DNA from: Verrucomicrobia bacterium TMED56
GTDB lineage: Bacteria; Verrucomicrobiota; Verrucomicrobiia; Opitutales; Seribacteraceae
NCBI GenBank assembly: GCA_002167265.1
Contig: NHDJ01000053.1
Coordinates: 3,441 to 15,244 of the forward strand
Direction of reading: 5' to 3'
Length of the DNA stretch: 11,804 nucleotides
Shown here piece after piece: positions 1-8,036 of the stretch; within the stretch, counting starts at the first letter, position 1; every line of letters starts with the position of its first letter. The position numbers were made by a program, and so were the translations under genes. The notes beneath the pieces are model-generated. The model did no database searches and was not told the DNA's origin. It was given only the letters and a program-made list of their open reading frames with translations.

Positions 1-843
1 GTTTGTGCGAGGTTTGGATTGGACTGCAAGATCTACATGGGAGCGGAAGATATGCGAAGGCAGGCACTCAATGTGTTTAAAATGCGTTTGAGTGGTGCTG
101 AAGTCCATGGTGTAGAAGCAGGAAGTAAAACACTAAAGGAAGCTATCAACGAAGCCATGCGGGATTGGGTAACCAATGTAAGAACGACCCATTACATTCT
201 TGGGTCTGCACTTGGTGCACATCCATATCCATCTATGGTAAGGGATTTTCACAGAGTCATAGGAGAGGAAACTAAAAAACAATTTGTTGAGAAAACCGGT
301 GGACTTCCAGATGAAATGATTGCTTGCGTAGGAGGTGGAAGTAACGCCATTGGATTTTTCTTTGATTTCCTCGATGATGAAAATGTAAAATTGGTAGGAG
401 TGGAGGCGGGAGGAAAATCTCTTAAAGAAGGTGAACATGCAGCTAGATTCGAAGGGGGTAAGGTTGGTATTCTACAAGGTTGTAAAACTTGGATTTTACA
501 GAATGGGGATGGTCAGATCAATCCAACCCATTCAGTATCCGCTGGCCTAGATTATGCGGCGATTGGACCAGAGCATGCATATTATCGTGACAGAAAGAGA
601 ATTGAATTTGGCTATGCGAGTGACGAAGACGCATTGGAAGCATTTAAAGCTCTATCCAGTGAAGAAGGCATACTCCCTGCGCTCGAAACTTCTCATGGAT
701 TGGCCTACGCTATGAAAAGAGCGAGTCAATTAGAGAGAACTCAATCTATTTGCGTAAATCTAAGTGGACGAGGGGATAAGGACGCAATGGAAGCCGCAAG
801 GATCATGGGGGTAAAAGGTCTTCCAGAAATGTCTTTTGGATGA
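1..843 (+). CDS. trpB: Tryptophan synthase beta chain, 3' part (5' end outside window)
   Basis: The beta subunit of tryptophan synthase makes L-tryptophan from indole and serine with pyridoxal phosphate (PLP), in a cytoplasmic complex with TrpA. The frame is open from base 1 and reads [21 protein letters not shown], which is internal TrpB sequence, so this is about the last 280 of some 400 residues. The N-terminal domain and the PLP-binding lysine lie upstream of the window. Visible family marks are the phosphate-binding glycine loop GGGSNA (331-348), the [16 protein letters not shown] segment (about 538-591) and the late SGRGDKD motif (about 763-783). An apparent TTG start at 19 is an in-frame internal codon, not the real start. 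The stop codon overlaps the yicC start in ATGA. No trpA follows, so the alpha-subunit gene must lie elsewhere or upstream. Identity is very secure. Confidence 0.96.
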   Translation, partial: VCARFGLDCKIYMGAEDMRRQALNVFKMRLSGAEVHGVEAGSKTLKEAINEAMRDWVTNVRTTHYILGSALGAHPYPSMVRDFHRVIGEETKKQFVEKTGGLPDEMIACVGGGSNAIGFFFDFLDDENVKLVGVEAGGKSLKEGEHAARFEGGKVGILQGCKTWILQNGDGQINPTHSVSAGLDYAAIGPEHAYYRDRKRIEFGYASDEDALEAFKALSSEEGILPALETSHGLAYAMKRASQLERTQSICVNLSGRGDKDAMEAARIMGVKGLPEMSFG

Positions 844-1715
844 GGAGCATGACCGGTTACGGTCGGGCCCAGAAAAGCGTACAAGGTCAGAATTTATCTA
901 TCGAAATATCTTCGGTCAACAAAAGGAACCTTGAAATCTTTTTATCTGGTCCACGCGAATGGCAAGCTTATGAAATCCATGCTTCCAAGAAATTAAGTCC
1001 AGTTATAGAAAGAGGAAGGATTCGAATTTCAATTTCAGCAGAATTTTCTGAAGATTCACAAATTAGTCTTTTTAATTCCTCACAAATCACAAAAGACTGG
1101 AATGAGTTAAAACTGCTGACAAATGACCTTGGAAAAAACTCTGAAATCTCCCCAGATCTTGTCATTGCATTACACAAGATTAGAAATTCAGGAGAAAACA
1201 AGGTTCCTGCCCTAGAAGAGTTAGTTGAATCCCTGGATACTCTTTTAATGGAAGCGGTGGATAAGTTGATTGAAATGAAAACTGTTGAAGGAGACCAACT
1301 TCAAAAAGATATGATTGAAAGAGTGTCTCAGGTATCAGTTCTATGTGGCAAGATTGATAAGAAAAGTATTGGTATGACCCAGGAATGGAGAAACAAATTG
1401 TTACTTCGCCTTAAGCAAGCCGAGCTGGATATAGACTCCGGGGATGAAAGAGTACTCAAAGAGTTCTCTTTATATGCTGAGAAATGCGATATTTCAGAAG
1501 AACTTACTAGGATTGATAGTCATCTAAAACAACTTTTCTCAACCCTAAACCTCACGGGAAGTATCGGAAGAAAAATTGAGTTTTTACTTCAGGAACTTGG
1601 AAGAGAGCTTAATACAATTTGTTCAAAATCAATAAATATTGAATGCACTCAATTTGCGTTGGACGCACGCTCCGAATTAGAAAAGCTTCGGGAACAAGCG
1701 CTAAATATTGAATGA
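840..1715 (+). CDS. yicC: YicC/YloC family endoribonuclease
   Basis: YicC-family proteins are cytoplasmic endoribonucleases involved in RNA turnover; E. coli YicC is linked to small-RNA decay. The 291-residue product matches the usual family length (about 285-295). The N-terminus [10 protein letters not shown] is the family hallmark and fixes the start at ATG 840; the second ATG at 849 would cut into it. The conserved C-terminal (DUF1732) domain is clear: [14 protein letters not shown] (about 216-229), [20 protein letters not shown] (about 243-262) and the terminal [11 protein letters not shown]. The middle, about residues 70-200, is more divergent and likely helical. The start overlaps the trpB stop by 4 nt with no Shine-Dalgarno sequence, so translational coupling is likely. 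In many bacteria gmk follows yicC, but here the next gene is convergent lspA. Confidence 0.95.
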   Translation: MRSMTGYGRAQKSVQGQNLSIEISSVNKRNLEIFLSGPREWQAYEIHASKKLSPVIERGRIRISISAEFSEDSQISLFNSSQITKDWNELKLLTNDLGKNSEISPDLVIALHKIRNSGENKVPALEELVESLDTLLMEAVDKLIEMKTVEGDQLQKDMIERVSQVSVLCGKIDKKSIGMTQEWRNKLLLRLKQAELDIDSGDERVLKEFSLYAEKCDISEELTRIDSHLKQLFSTLNLTGSIGRKIEFLLQELGRELNTICSKSINIECTQFALDARSELEKLREQALNIE

Positions 1716-1740
1716 TGGAAAATAGCGCCTGCAAGAGAAA

Positions 1741-2277
1741 TTAAGATTGCTCTGATCCCAAGATTTTTTCCGACAGTTTTTCTTTTCTAACTTCTAAGAG
1801 CGACCAAATAAAATATGAAGTCGCACCGAGAAAGATTCCAGAATCCGCAACATTGAAGACAGGATAATCGTAGCCTACAAAAGGAAAATATACATCTATA
1901 AAATCGACTACTGCAGCAGGGGTTCTAAAAATACGATCCGTAAGATTTCCTGCAATTCCACCGCAAATCATACCAAAGATAATTTGTTGAGGAAATTTTT
2001 CCAATTCCAACCCACGTCGAAACATAAAGATCGACACTAATGCAAAGGCTGCAAGGATCGTCAAGAATTCCGGGTAGTCAGAAAGCATGCTCCAAGCGGC
2101 ACCAGTATTCGTTACATAGGTAATTTCAAGAAAACATTCGTTGCCTTTAATCCCATCGATCAGAACTATTGGATCATATTTCAAATCCATAGCCCGTGAA
2201 ACGACCCAAGACTTTGAAGCAAGGTCAAGACCGAAAAACACCAAAAAAATAACCCAGAAATTTCTATAATTCACCAC
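1741..2277 (-). CDS. lspA: Lipoprotein signal peptidase (signal peptidase II)
   Basis: LspA is an inner-membrane aspartyl protease that removes the signal peptide of prolipoproteins after lipidation by Lgt. The product is 178 residues, slightly longer than the usual 160-170. The family motifs are in order: DLASK near the N-terminus (conserved D18), TNTGAAWS (56-63), GGIAGNLTDR with catalytic D114, VVDFIDVYF (123-131) and FNVADS with catalytic D145. About four hydrophobic segments are visible (roughly 5-25, 69-87, 96-113 and 142-162). The start is GTG at 2275-2277, followed directly by a second GTG. The next in-frame ATG (residue 30) would remove the first membrane segment and D18, so a GTG start is needed. 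It is the last gene of the ileS, DksA-like, lspA operon, with a 14-bp gap upstream and no Shine-Dalgarno sequence. Confidence 0.95.
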   Translation of the reverse strand: MVNYRNFWVIFLVFFGLDLASKSWVVSRAMDLKYDPIVLIDGIKGNECFLEITYVTNTGAAWSMLSDYPEFLTILAAFALVSIFMFRRGLELEKFPQQIIFGMICGGIAGNLTDRIFRTPAAVVDFIDVYFPFVGYDYPVFNVADSGIFLGATSYFIWSLLEVRKEKLSEKILGSEQS

Positions 2278-2291
2278 AGGTTTACCGAATT

Positions 2292-3230
2292 TTACTCTTC
2301 TACTCCCAATGTCGAATCAGCAATTGTTGCAAAAGTGCCCATGCTACTTCCACCTTCTCGTTTCTTTCTTTTCTCATACAAATCCTGACCCTCAAGTGAA
2401 AATCTAGTAAATGGGACAGCTTTCAATCGATTCTTTTTAATTGGTTTTTGTGTTTCCTGACAAATGCCAAAGGTTCCGTCAAAGATTCGATCGATTGCAT
2501 CTTCAATTTCATTTAAAGCCTCTTGCTCATTTGCAACCATGGATAGTGCCACATCACGATCAAAGGTCTCCGTTCCTGCATCACTTGAATTGAGTGACAA
2601 TTCGCCGGAAGCTTCTCGAGCCGATGCCCCGAGTGTTTCGTTTGACCTCTGTCCAAGCGCCCCTTTAAGGGATGTACGCAAGTCCATTAAATCATTATAG
2701 TAAGACACTAATTCCTTGGGAACTTTTTTCGGATCTCGTATCGGTTTAGAAGGCACCGCACTTACACCAGACCCGAAACCGAGAATATCATCAATAGATG
2801 CAGTGGATAACTTTTTAACTTTTGCACCAGATTTCTTTTTGGAAACCTTTTTGACTTTTTCCTGCTTAACCGGATCTTCCTTGGCAGATTTTAAGGTTTT
2901 TTGCTTAGAGGATAAGATTGACCGCACATCCTCTAAAGTAAATGCCTTGCTTTCTTTTTTATTTGGCAAATCAGCTGAAACTCCCTGAGTGCTTTTGGAA
3001 ATAATCTCCTTTACCTTGCTATTAACTTCAGGTTCCTGCCTTCGCTTAATTTTGGATACTGTTTCCTTCCTTTTTTTTGTTGAAGCAACTTTTGAGGTTT
3101 TCTCCCCTGCGGATGATGCTGCTTTGTTCCTTAAGTTTGAGGATTTAGTGGAAGGTTTCGTCTTACTCTTAGCTTTAGGCTTTGCAGTCGACGCTTTTGC
3201 TTTAACCGTAGTTTTACTTTTCTTAGTCAT
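2292..3230 (-). CDS. DksA/TraR-like protein with lysine-rich N-terminal tail and degenerate zinc ribbon
   Basis: The C-terminal part (about 165-285) resembles DksA/TraR regulators, which enter the RNA polymerase secondary channel and modulate initiation, often with ppGpp. It has a coiled-coil-like segment, then SDAGTETFDRDVALS (216-230), EIEDAIDRIFDGTFGIC (241-257) and KPIKKNRLKAVPFTRF (262-277). In the usual zinc ribbon the pairs CxxC...CxxC would fall at 257/260 and 278/281. Here they are C257, T260, S278 and G281, so only one cysteine remains and normal C4 zinc binding is unlikely. Residues 1-140 are dominated by Lys, Ser, Ala and Thr, like histone H1 or other nucleic-acid-binding tails, and are probably disordered. 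At 312 residues the protein is about twice the size of E. coli DksA (151). It lies between ileS and lspA with 14-16 bp gaps. Function is inferred from fold only; no symbol is assigned. Confidence 0.85.
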   Translation of the reverse strand: MTKKSKTTVKAKASTAKPKAKSKTKPSTKSSNLRNKAASSAGEKTSKVASTKKRKETVSKIKRRQEPEVNSKVKEIISKSTQGVSADLPNKKESKAFTLEDVRSILSSKQKTLKSAKEDPVKQEKVKKVSKKKSGAKVKKLSTASIDDILGFGSGVSAVPSKPIRDPKKVPKELVSYYNDLMDLRTSLKGALGQRSNETLGASAREASGELSLNSSDAGTETFDRDVALSMVANEQEALNEIEDAIDRIFDGTFGICQETQKPIKKNRLKAVPFTRFSLEGQDLYEKRKKREGGSSMGTFATIADSTLGVEE

Positions 3231-3246
3231 AATAAAAATTAAATTT

Positions 3247-6039
3247 TTAAACGGGAAGGTCTTTCAATACTTTGGCACAACGAGGGGAAACTGCTCCCCA
3301 AGATTCCACTTCAATCAATTCGGGAACCCAACGCCAACTTCTTGGACAACGAACTCCAGGTGCATGTGTTGCTGCTACCTGTAGCTCTATTTTCTGATCA
3401 GAGGGTTCAAGTAATACAGATGAAACTATGAAAATTTCTGCAAGTTCCTCTTTATGTTGTACGAGTAGCTTGCCAAAAGAATCATCAACAAAAAACTTAA
3501 TAACAACTTCTGCTTCCAAGGACTGTCCTATTTCCTTGGATGTCCGAAGTACTTCCAAAATCTCGTTTATTCGAGATTCCTTAAAGTCCAACAGAGCTTG
3601 GGCATCATTGAGTACCTCCCCATCTATCCATGAATCTGGAAGAGATGGCCAATCCTCCATTGCAAGAAAATCAGTGCTGAGATTTTCTCCTGTTTGCAGG
3701 TAGGACCATGCCTCGTCAGCAGTAAACGGGAGAATTGGCTCAATAAGCCTGACAAATGTCTGGAAAATGTGAAAAATGGCCGTCTGCGTCGATCTTCTGT
3801 GAGGATCATTTGGATGCAAAGTATAAAGTCTGTCTTTCACAATATCATGGTAAGTGGAAGACAGAACACCCGAACAAAACCGACTAATTAATTGAACGAC
3901 TCGATGCAATTCATACGCATCCATTGCTTGAGTAAGTTCTTCAGCTAGTTCCGCAGTCTTGGAAAGAGCCCAGCGGTCTATCATATCCATATCCTCAACA
4001 GTAACCTCATTCTCCCCCATCGAAAAATCGCACAAGGTACCCAGCTGAAATCGTAATGTATTCCGCAGAGTTCGATAGGATCGTACAATTTGATCCAAGA
4101 TCTCCCCAGAAAGCGGAATATCACGCCTAAAGTCTTCAGAGCAAACCCACAGTCTCAAAACATCAGCTCCATATTTCTCAACATAAGAATCTGCAGTTTG
4201 GGGCTTGCCGTCACTTTTTGAGATTTTTCGACCGTCTCCGTCGACAACGAATCCATGAGTCAGAATTCTTTTATATGGAGGAGAATCAAAGGAGACCATA
4301 CTAGTCCAAAGCGAACTTTGAAACCAACCTCGGTGTTGGTCACTTCCTTCCAAATATAGATCAGCCGGCCATGCTAATTCATCCAAAGATTTCAACACAG
4401 CACGGTGACTGCATCCTGAATCGATCCAGACATCAAGCGTATCTCCCCCTTTAATCAACTTTTTATTCTTCCAATCTCCATCCAATTCAAATCCATCAAG
4501 CAGTTCTGATGCATTCGAGGAAAACCAAATGTCTGAACCTTCCTTCTCAAATCGAGATGCCAAAAAACGAATTAGGTTAAAATCTAACAAAGCATTTCCC
4601 TCATCATCAAAAAACACAGGTATGGGTACGCCCCAGGAGCGTTGCCTTGATATGCACCAATCCGGGCGGGATTCCAAAAATCTTTTTATCCTATTTTCAC
4701 CCCACACTGGAGTAAATTTAACCTCCTGCAACTTTTCGATACAACTTGCCCGAAGTCCACCTTTGTCTAAGTCCACAAACCATTGATCCATAGCACGGAA
4801 GACTACTGGTGTTTTACTTCTCCAACAATGAGGATACTGGTGGTGATGATTTTTCTTAGCCAATAAACAATCAGATGCTTTCAATATTTCCAATACTTTT
4901 TGGTTGGCGGCACAACCATTGTTTTTCTCCAACACTGAGAGACCAACTAACTCGCTTGGCATGAATTCATCTTTAACATAACAACCATTATCATCAATTG
5001 GACAGTAAACTTCCAAACCATTCTCCAATCCAGTAAGGTAGTCATCCAAACCGTGCCCTGGGGCAATATGAACACACCCTGTACCGGAATCCATGGTGAC
5101 ATAGTCCGCTGCAACAATCGGACTGGATCTTGAAATAAATGGATGTCTGCAAGTTCCACCAACCAATTCCTGACCAGTTTTGGTTTCTAGAACCGAAATA
5201 TCGGACCATTCAAAAATTGCGCATAGTGATTGAACTAGTGCCTCACCAATCCAAAAATTCGAATTTCCCACATTGACTTTTGAATATTTCTCACGGGGAT
5301 GAACTGCGACCGCTAGATTTGCAGGCAATGTCCAAGGAGTGGTAGTCCAAATCACTAAATATGTTTTCTCGGAAGAATCCACCATCTCAAAAGGAACATA
5401 AATTGATGGACTGACATGGTCTTTATACTCGATTTCTGCTTCAGCGAGTGCTGTCCCACAGGGAATAGACCAATAAATTGGTTTTTTGCTCCTGTAGACA
5501 AGGTCTTGCTCAACAAAATCTGCAAAAGTTCTAAGAATTTCAGCCTCATAAACCGGACTCATTGTACGATACTCGTTATCCCAATCAGCAAGTACTCCAA
5601 GTCTTTTAAATTGTTCCCTTTGAGTTTCGATGTAAGCACTGGAAAATTCTGCACAAGATTGCCTAAGGCTCGAATTATCGTATTCAATCTTTTTCTCTCG
5701 TAATTCCTTAGTCACTTTAAACTCAATGGGCAATCCATGACAATCCCAACCGGGAACGTATGGAGTATTAAATCCTTGAGCACTTTTGTAGCGTAAAATT
5801 GCGTTCTTTAGAATTTTATTAAGAGCTGTACCCACGTGGACATCTCCGTTGGTAAACGGTGGTCCGTCGTGGAGAATGAAAGATTTTCTATCTTTGTTCT
5901 TTTCTGACAGTTTTTTATAAAGTTTTGATTTTTCCCAATGCTGTAATCTTTGAGGTTCGCGAACAACCGCGTTCGCTCTCATCGGAAATTCCGTCTGAGG
6001 AAGATTTAAAGTGTCTTTAAGCTTCTTAGCTTGGTTCAT
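3247..6039 (-). CDS. ileS: Isoleucyl-tRNA synthetase
   Basis: IleS charges tRNA-Ile and edits mischarged valine. The 930-residue product is close to full bacterial length (E. coli about 938). The class I HIGH motif appears as HVGT (68-71) in PPFTNGDVHVGTALNKILK. Other marks are GWDCHGLPIE (97-106), the CP1 editing-domain segment WTTTPWTLPANLAVAVHP (231-248), GHGLDDY (328-334) with the expected editing aspartate, SRQRSWGVPIPVF (464-476), DVWIDSG (536-542) and KMSKS as KISKS (605-609). The anticodon-binding domain follows. The C-terminal zinc site keeps the E. coli spacing 3/17/3 but reads C898, S901, S918, C921, so two of four ligands are serine. The ATG at 6039 is preceded by a weak AAGAAG. 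It is the first gene of the operon with the DksA-like gene and lspA. No T-box leader fits in the 126-bp upstream gap. Confidence 0.98.
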   Translation of the reverse strand: MNQAKKLKDTLNLPQTEFPMRANAVVREPQRLQHWEKSKLYKKLSEKNKDRKSFILHDGPPFTNGDVHVGTALNKILKNAILRYKSAQGFNTPYVPGWDCHGLPIEFKVTKELREKKIEYDNSSLRQSCAEFSSAYIETQREQFKRLGVLADWDNEYRTMSPVYEAEILRTFADFVEQDLVYRSKKPIYWSIPCGTALAEAEIEYKDHVSPSIYVPFEMVDSSEKTYLVIWTTTPWTLPANLAVAVHPREKYSKVNVGNSNFWIGEALVQSLCAIFEWSDISVLETKTGQELVGGTCRHPFISRSSPIVAADYVTMDSGTGCVHIAPGHGLDDYLTGLENGLEVYCPIDDNGCYVKDEFMPSELVGLSVLEKNNGCAANQKVLEILKASDCLLAKKNHHHQYPHCWRSKTPVVFRAMDQWFVDLDKGGLRASCIEKLQEVKFTPVWGENRIKRFLESRPDWCISRQRSWGVPIPVFFDDEGNALLDFNLIRFLASRFEKEGSDIWFSSNASELLDGFELDGDWKNKKLIKGGDTLDVWIDSGCSHRAVLKSLDELAWPADLYLEGSDQHRGWFQSSLWTSMVSFDSPPYKRILTHGFVVDGDGRKISKSDGKPQTADSYVEKYGADVLRLWVCSEDFRRDIPLSGEILDQIVRSYRTLRNTLRFQLGTLCDFSMGENEVTVEDMDMIDRWALSKTAELAEELTQAMDAYELHRVVQLISRFCSGVLSSTYHDIVKDRLYTLHPNDPHRRSTQTAIFHIFQTFVRLIEPILPFTADEAWSYLQTGENLSTDFLAMEDWPSLPDSWIDGEVLNDAQALLDFKESRINEILEVLRTSKEIGQSLEAEVVIKFFVDDSFGKLLVQHKEELAEIFIVSSVLLEPSDQKIELQVAATHAPGVRCPRSWRWVPELIEVESWGAVSPRCAKVLKDLPV

Positions 6040-6165
6040 GAAAAACTTCTTAGTTAACTTGCGTTCGGTAAGATGCGATAATGGAGAGTTAAGTCAAGAA
6101 TGGATTCGGATGGGTAGAATGATCTTGCAATTAAATATCACTGACAATATCCAAGCAAAGCTCTA
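6040..6165. promoter_or_regulatory. Divergent intergenic region between ileS and the antiporter gene
   Basis: This 126-bp gap must hold the start signals for both directions. On the minus strand a candidate ileS promoter has a -35 TTGTCA (complement of 6142-6147), a 17-bp spacer and a -10 GATCAT (complement of 6119-6124). A second minus-strand TTGACT (complement of 6092-6097) lacks a good -10. On the plus strand TTAACT (6054-6059), a 17-bp spacer and GATAAT (6077-6082) could serve the antiporter gene. All were matched by eye against the sigma-70 consensus and are weak individually. No riboswitch or T-box fold is apparent. Confidence 0.35.
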
Positions 6166-7182
6166 GTGAACGATCTATTAATAAGCATGGGGCAGAGTTT
6201 AAATGCAATTTCATCTTTTGCATTCTTCATTTTCTTATTTGTCTCATTGCTTATCGGAATTGGGTGTTTAACTAAAGGTGGTGACCTGTTATCCGATTAT
6301 TGTTCTTCTTTGGCTCAAGGACTCGGGGTGCCATCCGTTGTAGTAGGATTGACAGTGGTTTCAATTGCGACATCTGCTCCGGAATTGTTTACATCAATCT
6401 CAGCAATTCGTTCAAATGCAACTGGTTTGGTCATTGGAAATATAATTGGTTCAAATATCGCGAATATCGGACTAATTCTTGGTATATCCCTTTTGATCAA
6501 GCCAATTGACTCGAAAAACTCGATCCATCCAATTCAACTGATTTTATTGTTAGGAACTACCTTGTTTTTCAGTTCTGCTTTTTTTATTGGTGACGAACAT
6601 TCATTAGGGCTCTTGTACGGTGCTATTTTAACATTATTCATCATTATTTACTTACTGGGACTCTCCTTCCACTCACTGAAAAACAGAGTTACTTTTGACC
6701 ATTCAAAGCAAGACAATGAAGATAACATGGTTTCAGGACTTAAATGCTTAATCATGATTTCAATAGGTGGGATTCTACTTTGGTTAGGATCCGAGTCTTT
6801 GGTCTATGGATCTACGAATATTGCCCGAATGGCTGGACTACCAGACGAACTTATAGGTTTTACCCTTATAGCACTTGGAACCAGTTTACCAGAATTAGCA
6901 GCTTCAATTGCACTTCTTAGAAAGAACCATAAGGATATGTTACTTGGAAACATCTTAGGCTCTAATCTATTCAACTTAGGATTAGTAGGAGGAATTTCGG
7001 GAATTCTGGGACCTATATTCTCTAATGTTAAATTTCCTTGGATCGATCACTTGTCTATGCTTTTGCTTACCTTAATTTTCTCCTATTGTATGCTAGGTAA
7101 AAAATTAAATAGAACCCATGGGATTTTCCTGCTTGCGGCCTATTTAACCGCTACAATTACAACTTGGATTTATAATTCCTAG
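6166..7182 (+). CDS. Calcium/sodium antiporter (CaCA family, YrbG-like)
   Basis: CaCA-family exchangers are membrane proteins that move Ca2+ (or a similar cation) against Na+ or H+. The 338-residue product has about ten hydrophobic segments and the two inverted alpha-repeats that define the family. Alpha-1 (about 61-103) contains GLTVVSIATSAPELFTS and GNIIGSNIANIG. Alpha-2 (about 231-273) contains GFTLIALGTSLPELAAS and GNILGSNLFNLG. The acidic residues E73 and E243 in the SAPE/SLPE motifs are the expected ion ligands. A short hydrophilic loop (about 170-190) joins the halves, as in prokaryotic members. The start is uncertain: GTG 6166 gives an N-terminal extension, while ATG 6187 also works, and neither has a convincing Shine-Dalgarno sequence. 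The gene stands alone, divergent from ileS and convergent with tsf across 7 bp. The transported ion cannot be read from sequence. Confidence 0.93.
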   Translation: MNDLLISMGQSLNAISSFAFFIFLFVSLLIGIGCLTKGGDLLSDYCSSLAQGLGVPSVVVGLTVVSIATSAPELFTSISAIRSNATGLVIGNIIGSNIANIGLILGISLLIKPIDSKNSIHPIQLILLLGTTLFFSSAFFIGDEHSLGLLYGAILTLFIIIYLLGLSFHSLKNRVTFDHSKQDNEDNMVSGLKCLIMISIGGILLWLGSESLVYGSTNIARMAGLPDELIGFTLIALGTSLPELAASIALLRKNHKDMLLGNILGSNLFNLGLVGGISGILGPIFSNVKFPWIDHLSMLLLTLIFSYCMLGKKLNRTHGIFLLAAYLTATITTWIYNS

Positions 7183-7189
7183 AATTGAA

Positions 7190-8017
7190 TCAGGTCTCTT
7201 CGCCAACTTGAAACCTTATAAACTGACCTACTTTAAGTTCATTTCCAGAATCTGAAGAAGTCTTTTTGATAAGTTCGACAACCGTTAAATCAGGATCTTT
7301 GACAAAAGGTTGTTCCAGCAAGCATACTGTAGAAAAATACTTTTCGAGTTTGCCAGAGACGATTTTTTCTACTGCTTGAGGTGGCTTACCCTCTGCCTGT
7401 GCCAAGGCAATATCTTTTTCTTTTGAGATGGATTCTTCAGAAACATCATCACGAGATACGCAAATCGGAGAAGTTGCCGCGATATGCATGCATAAATCTT
7501 TAGCCAAACAACTTAGGCTTTCATTTGAATCTAAATTCCCTTCAGTAGATTCTAAAGACAAAAGGACTGCTACCTTGCCTCCAGTGTGAACATAACTCTC
7601 AACAATGCCACTTGAAGAAATTGACCTCGAACGATTAATTTTAATGTTTTCTCCAATTTTTCCGACTTGTTCGATTCGCTTATTTTCTAAATCTACATTT
7701 TCATCACTCAATAGAGCAACTGCAATTTCTTTTGAAAAAGCGATAAAATCTTCATTTTTAGCCACAAAATCAGTTTCACAATTAACTTCAACCAGAATAC
7801 CCTTCTTGTGATCTTCGCTGATAGCTTGAGATATGATACCTTCACCAGCTTCACGACCAGCCTTTTTTGCTGCCGAGGCCACTCCTTTTTTTCGAAGGAT
7901 TGAAATGGCTTCTTCTAGATCACCATTAGTTTCGGTCAAGGCACGTTTACAATCGATGAGACCAGCTCCAGTTTTTTCTCGCAGGTCCATCACTGCTTCT
8001 TTTGTTATGTTAGACAT
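7190..8017 (-). CDS. tsf: Translation elongation factor Ts
   Basis: EF-Ts is the cytoplasmic nucleotide-exchange factor that releases GDP from EF-Tu. The 275-residue length is typical. The N-terminal UBA-like domain shows VMDLREKTGAGLIDCKRAL (9-27) and the NGDLEEAISILRKKG stretch (31-45). The EF-Tu-contacting motif TDFVAKN lies at 82-88. The core continues with VAVLLSLE (149-156) and HIAATSPICVSRDDV (178-192), and the C-terminal module with EKIVSGKLEKYFS (217-229) and LLEQPFVKDPDLTV (233-246). ATG 8015-8017 is the family start. The gene follows rpsB by 19 bp, the near-universal rpsB-tsf arrangement, so the two are probably cotranscribed. No Shine-Dalgarno sequence precedes it; the leader is a C-run followed by A/T. 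The stop is 7 bp from the convergent antiporter stop. Confidence 0.97.
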   Translation of the reverse strand: MSNITKEAVMDLREKTGAGLIDCKRALTETNGDLEEAISILRKKGVASAAKKAGREAGEGIISQAISEDHKKGILVEVNCETDFVAKNEDFIAFSKEIAVALLSDENVDLENKRIEQVGKIGENIKINRSRSISSSGIVESYVHTGGKVAVLLSLESTEGNLDSNESLSCLAKDLCMHIAATSPICVSRDDVSEESISKEKDIALAQAEGKPPQAVEKIVSGKLEKYFSTVCLLEQPFVKDPDLTVVELIKKTSSDSGNELKVGQFIRFQVGEET

Positions 8018-8036
8018 AATTTTTTACAATGGGGGA

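Noticed and set aside
19..21. TTG at 19 as the start of the first gene
   Set aside because: The frame is open to base 1 and the upstream residues VCARFG continue the TrpB alignment, so it is an internal codon.
133..438. Minus-strand open frame inside trpB
   Set aside because: It is fully antisense to a clearly conserved TrpB region and has no independent start signal or recognisable domain.
1698..1728. Inverted repeat GCGCTA / TAGCGC around the yicC stop, considered as a terminator
   Set aside because: The stem is 6 bp with a 19-nt loop and no T-run on either strand, so it is too weak to call.
2464..3384. Three open frames on the plus strand (2464-2700, 2716-2988, 2989-3384)
   Set aside because: They lie antisense to the DksA-like gene and the ileS 3' end. 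The Ser/Phe/Leu-rich translations mirror the Lys-rich coding strand and match no family known to me.
3428..5703. Several short plus- and minus-strand frames inside ileS
   Set aside because: All are shadows of the long, well-conserved ileS frame, which shows all family motifs.
6040..6165. T-box or other riboswitch ahead of ileS
   Set aside because: The gap is 126 bp and shared by two divergent genes. No T-box sequence, specifier loop or terminator/antiterminator pair could be seen.
7174..7186. Small palindrome AATTC-CTA-GAATT at the antiporter/tsf junction
   Set aside because: A 5-bp AT-rich stem with no following T-run could easily occur by chance.
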